DNA from: Actinomycetota bacterium
Lineage (GTDB): Bacteria; Actinomycetota; Actinomycetes; S36-B12; UBA5976
Reading direction: 5' to 3'
NCBI GenBank assembly: GCA_947491175.1
Contig: CANLIF010000049.1
Span: 1 to 8,841, forward strand
Length of the DNA: 8,841 nt
The notes under the pieces are model-generated. The model made no database searches and was not told where the DNA came from. It saw nothing but the letters and a program-made list of their open reading frames with translations. A program made the translations under genes and the position numbers. Numbering within the stretch: position 1 is the first letter of the stretch; each line of letters begins with the position of its first letter. Shown here piece after piece: positions 6,921 through 8,841 of this stretch.

Positions 6921-6927
6921 CCACCTT
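6921..6927 (-). promoter_or_regulatory. ispG ribosome binding site
   Basis: AAGGTGG on the minus strand, one base away from the ideal AAGGAGG, 6 nt before the ATG at 6914. It favours this start over the ATG at 6905. Confidence 0.65.
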
Positions 6928-6951
6928 CAGGACATTTGCCTTACCAGGGTG

Positions 6952-6957
6952 ATACTA
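6952..6957 (-). promoter_or_regulatory. Possible -10 element upstream of ispG
   Basis: TAGTAT on the minus strand in the 54-nt rseP-ispG gap, 37 nt before the ispG start, a distance like that of the candidate -10 elements of rimP and proS. There is no recognisable -35 box. A secondary promoter within the dxr-rseP-ispG operon is possible but weakly supported. Confidence 0.2.
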
Positions 6958-6968
6958 AGTTCTATCGG

Positions 6969-8279
6969 CTAGAAACTCATCGGTTTAATGATGTCGGCAA
7001 CTATGACAATCGCTGACATCGCTAGCAACACAAGAGACATTCCGTAAGCCACCGGGAGCATTTTCGCAGTATCAACTGGACCTGGGAGTGGCTTGCGGCG
7101 GATGCGAGCAATCTGCCTGCGCGCGCCCTCGTAAAGTGCACCAGCGATATGACCGCCATCTAATGGCAGAACGGGAACCATGTTGAAAACAAAGAGGAAT
7201 AGATTTACCGATGCTAATAACGTAATCAGATCGCCAACCTTATAAACAGTGGGAACCGCCTCGTTGCTTGTTATCTGGCCACTAATTCGACCAATTCCAA
7301 CGACACTTACTGGTCCTTCCGGGTCTCTTGGTGAGTCAGTGAACAACTCTCCCGCCAGGCCAAACACCCGAGCTGGAAACTCAAATAAAGCGCTAACGCT
7401 CGAAGCGGTAACGGAGGCCATGAAGCCAGGTACCTCTGAAACTGGAGACTGCACTAAAGCAAAACTTGGCGATACTCCCAAGAAGCCTCGAGTTGAAAAC
7501 TCGCCAGTTGGTTCCCCGGCATCGGTGAAAACTTCTGAGTCAATCGCTGCGACTTTAACGGACTTAGTAATCGTGGCACCGGCTGAAGTTAGATACGTGA
7601 CTTGCACTACTTTGCCAGCCTGATCACCAAGTGCTGTGCCAAGATCTTGCCAAGACGCAATTTCAAGATCATTAACGACAAGCAACTTATCCCCTGCAGT
7701 CAAACCGATTTCGGTAGCAGGAGTACTCACTCCGCCGTCACAGGTGCCACTGGTGGATGCAATGCCATTTGGATTTGCACTAGTCGGTATGCAGGCTACA
7801 ACTTCACTGACTGTCGTGGTGACTACAGGACGGCCGATTACGCTCAATGAAATCGTGAAAAGAATTGTTGCAATCACCAGATTCATGAACGGTCCACCGA
7901 ACATTACGGTCAACTTTTTTGGCACGCTCAATCGATAAAACGTGCGCGATTCGTCTTCTGGGGAAATCTCAGAAAGCACTTCTTCGCGCGCATCCTCAAT
8001 CATTAACCCGATTCGACCCAAGTGCTCTCGATCCTGAATACCCTTTGGATTTGGTGGGAACATCCCGATCATTCGAATGTAGCCGCCAAGTGGAATCGCT
8101 TTTAGTCCATACTCAGTGTCGCCTTTTGTGCGAGACCATAGCGTTGGCCCAAATCCCACCATGTACTGCGGAACTTTCACGCCAAATTTTTTAGCAGGCG
8201 CCATGTGGCCTAACTCGTGCAAGGCAATGGATGCAAGTAAACCAACAGCAAAAATCAATATTCCGAGCAGAGTCAGCAT
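6969..8279 (-). CDS. rseP: Site-2 membrane metalloprotease RseP/Rip1 (M50 family)
   Basis: An intramembrane zinc protease that makes the second cut in membrane-bound regulators such as anti-sigma factors; the M. tuberculosis counterpart is Rip1 (Rv2869c), in the same gene order. The 436-residue protein starts with a membrane helix carrying the zinc motif HELGH (21-25, His21, Glu22, His25). It has the conserved GGPFMNL (128-134) leading into a second helix (about 131-150), a PDZ-type extracytoplasmic domain (about 155-275), and a third helix (about 350-370) followed by LDGGH (373-377), whose Asp374 is the third zinc ligand. A last helix spans about 408-430. The extracytoplasmic part has two Cys, 163 and 180, which could form a disulfide. 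Start ATG at 8279 has AGGA 7 nt upstream, fused to the dxr stop. No anti-sigma or sigma gene lies in the window, so its substrate is unknown. Confidence 0.96.
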   Translation of the reverse strand: MLTLLGILIFAVGLLASIALHELGHMAPAKKFGVKVPQYMVGFGPTLWSRTKGDTEYGLKAIPLGGYIRMIGMFPPNPKGIQDREHLGRIGLMIEDAREEVLSEISPEDESRTFYRLSVPKKLTVMFGGPFMNLVIATILFTISLSVIGRPVVTTTVSEVVACIPTSANPNGIASTSGTCDGGVSTPATEIGLTAGDKLLVVNDLEIASWQDLGTALGDQAGKVVQVTYLTSAGATITKSVKVAAIDSEVFTDAGEPTGEFSTRGFLGVSPSFALVQSPVSEVPGFMASVTASSVSALFEFPARVFGLAGELFTDSPRDPEGPVSVVGIGRISGQITSNEAVPTVYKVGDLITLLASVNLFLFVFNMVPVLPLDGGHIAGALYEGARRQIARIRRKPLPGPVDTAKMLPVAYGMSLVLLAMSAIVIVADIIKPMSF

Positions 8280-8286
8280 GTTGGTG

Positions 8287-8291
8287 TCCTA
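8287..8291 (-). promoter_or_regulatory. rseP ribosome binding site fused to the dxr stop codon
   Basis: TAGGA on the minus strand. TAG (8291-8289) ends dxr, and AGGA is the Shine-Dalgarno core 7 nt before the rseP ATG. This is the same arrangement as at rimP/nusA, and suggests that rseP translation is coupled to dxr. Confidence 0.7.
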
Positions 8292-8841
8292 TTTCTTTGA
8301 ATCAAGTAATTCACGACCATATTGTTGTGCCCAATCTGCAGCTTTTAAAACTTCTTCTATTGTCAGGTCCTGGTCTGACACAAAATTTGTTGCCAAGTGA
8401 ATTTGCAAAACTTCTGAGACGAATTCAACAATTCCTACAAACGATAACTCGCCTGCAAGGAAGGCCGCGACAGCAACTTCGTTTGCGCCGTTGAGTACTG
8501 CAGGTGCGGTACCTGCTCTAGTTCCGGCCAACTTTGCTAGATCTACCGCAGTAAAAGTTTCGGTATCTAATGGCTCAAATGTCCACGACGCAGACTTTGT
8601 CCAGTCACATCCCGTCGCTAAACCTGCAATTCGATTTGGCCAAACTAAGCCAAGTGCAATTGGTAATCGCATATCAGGTGGACTTGCCTGCACAATCGTT
8701 GACCCATCAATAAATTCGACCATGGAATGAACAACTGACTGTGGGTGAACCACAACATCTATGTTTTCGAATTCAATGTCGAATAACAGGTGAGCCTCAA
8801 TAACTTCAAGACCTTTGTTCATCATGGTGGCTGAGTTAATA
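8289..8841 (-). CDS. dxr: 1-deoxy-D-xylulose 5-phosphate reductoisomerase (3' part, cut by window edge)
   Basis: Dxr converts 1-deoxyxylulose 5-phosphate to methylerythritol 4-phosphate with NADPH and a divalent metal, the first committed MEP-pathway step. Only the last 184 or so codons are present. The frame is open to the window edge, so the Met at 8825 is internal, not a start. The visible part begins INSATMMNKGLEVIEA, which holds the Asn, Lys and Glu of the catalytic centre (Asn227, Lys228 and metal ligand Glu231 of E. coli Dxr). It continues with VVVHPQS and HSMVEFIDGST, the conserved ASPPDMRLPIALGLVWPNR, and NGANEVAVAAFLAG in the C-terminal helical domain. The NADPH-binding N-terminal half and the first two metal ligands lie outside the window. 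It is followed immediately by rseP and ispG, placing two MEP enzymes in one unit. Confidence 0.96.
   Translation of the reverse strand, partial: INSATMMNKGLEVIEAHLLFDIEFENIDVVVHPQSVVHSMVEFIDGSTIVQASPPDMRLPIALGLVWPNRIAGLATGCDWTKSASWTFEPLDTETFTAVDLAKLAGTRAGTAPAVLNGANEVAVAAFLAGELSFVGIVEFVSEVLQIHLATNFVSDQDLTIEEVLKAADWAQQYGRELLDSKK

Noticed and set aside
7249..7623. Plus-strand open frame of 124 codons
   Set aside because: It is antisense to the RseP PDZ region. The real gene on the minus strand has catalytic motifs on both sides, and this frame is low-complexity Ser/Thr/Pro typical of a shadow frame.
8289..8825. A complete 178-residue gene starting at the ATG at 8825
   Set aside because: The frame stays open to the window edge, and the residues before that Met (INSAT) belong to the conserved Dxr motif. 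The Met is internal to dxr.
1..8841. Mobile elements, CRISPR arrays, tRNA/rRNA genes, defence or phage genes
   Set aside because: I looked for repeats, transposase or integrase motifs and tRNA-like cloverleaf segments on both strands and saw none. Nearly every base lies within recognised core genes or gaps of at most about 106 bp.

Overview
The window is a compact block of bacterial core genes, all on the minus strand, so biological order runs from high to low coordinates: dxr (3' part) > rseP/rip1 > ispG > DUF4081-type GNAT > proS > HAD-like hydrolase > TSUP membrane transporter > rimP > nusA (5' part). The first five genes match the actinobacterial arrangement dxr-rip1-gcpE-GNAT seen in Mycobacterium tuberculosis, with proS and then rimP-nusA downstream. 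The protein sequences are also actinobacterial in character, for example the NusA KH1 segment, the ProS N-terminus and the Dxr C-terminus. Base composition looks to be in the mid-40s percent G+C by eye, low for Actinobacteria. This would suit a streamlined aquatic lineage such as the freshwater acI group (Nanopelagicales), but that placement is an inference from composition and gene order only.

Layout. Positions 8841-5751 hold two steps of the non-mevalonate (MEP) isoprenoid pathway, Dxr (second step) and IspG (a late step), with the site-2 membrane protease RseP/Rip1 between them. Positions 5743-4901 hold the conserved GNAT protein of unknown substrate. After a gap of about 100 bp with a candidate promoter comes proS (4794-3025). 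It is followed, 5 nt later, by a HAD-family phosphatase-like gene and then by a TSUP (TauE/SafE-like) transporter that starts 2 nt after the HAD stop codon. A 91 bp gap with a second candidate promoter precedes rimP, and nusA starts 11 nt after rimP. RimP matures the 30S subunit and NusA controls transcription elongation and termination, so this end belongs to the classic rimP-nusA(-infB) operon.

The coding density is very high. No gap exceeds about 106 bp, and I see no tRNA, rRNA, CRISPR array, insertion sequence, phage gene or convincing rho-independent terminator. Several ribosome binding sites are fused to the stop codon of the preceding gene (rimP/nusA and dxr/rseP), which supports translational coupling.

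I do not see a new biological system here. The points worth a second look are modest: the missing second acidic residue in motif I of the HAD protein, a hairpin over the proS-stop/HAD-start junction, two intergenic regions sharing a TACGATTG element at similar distances from their genes, a small palindrome in the rimP leader, a substituted conserved motif in RimP, and the placement of the HAD and TSUP genes between proS and rimP.
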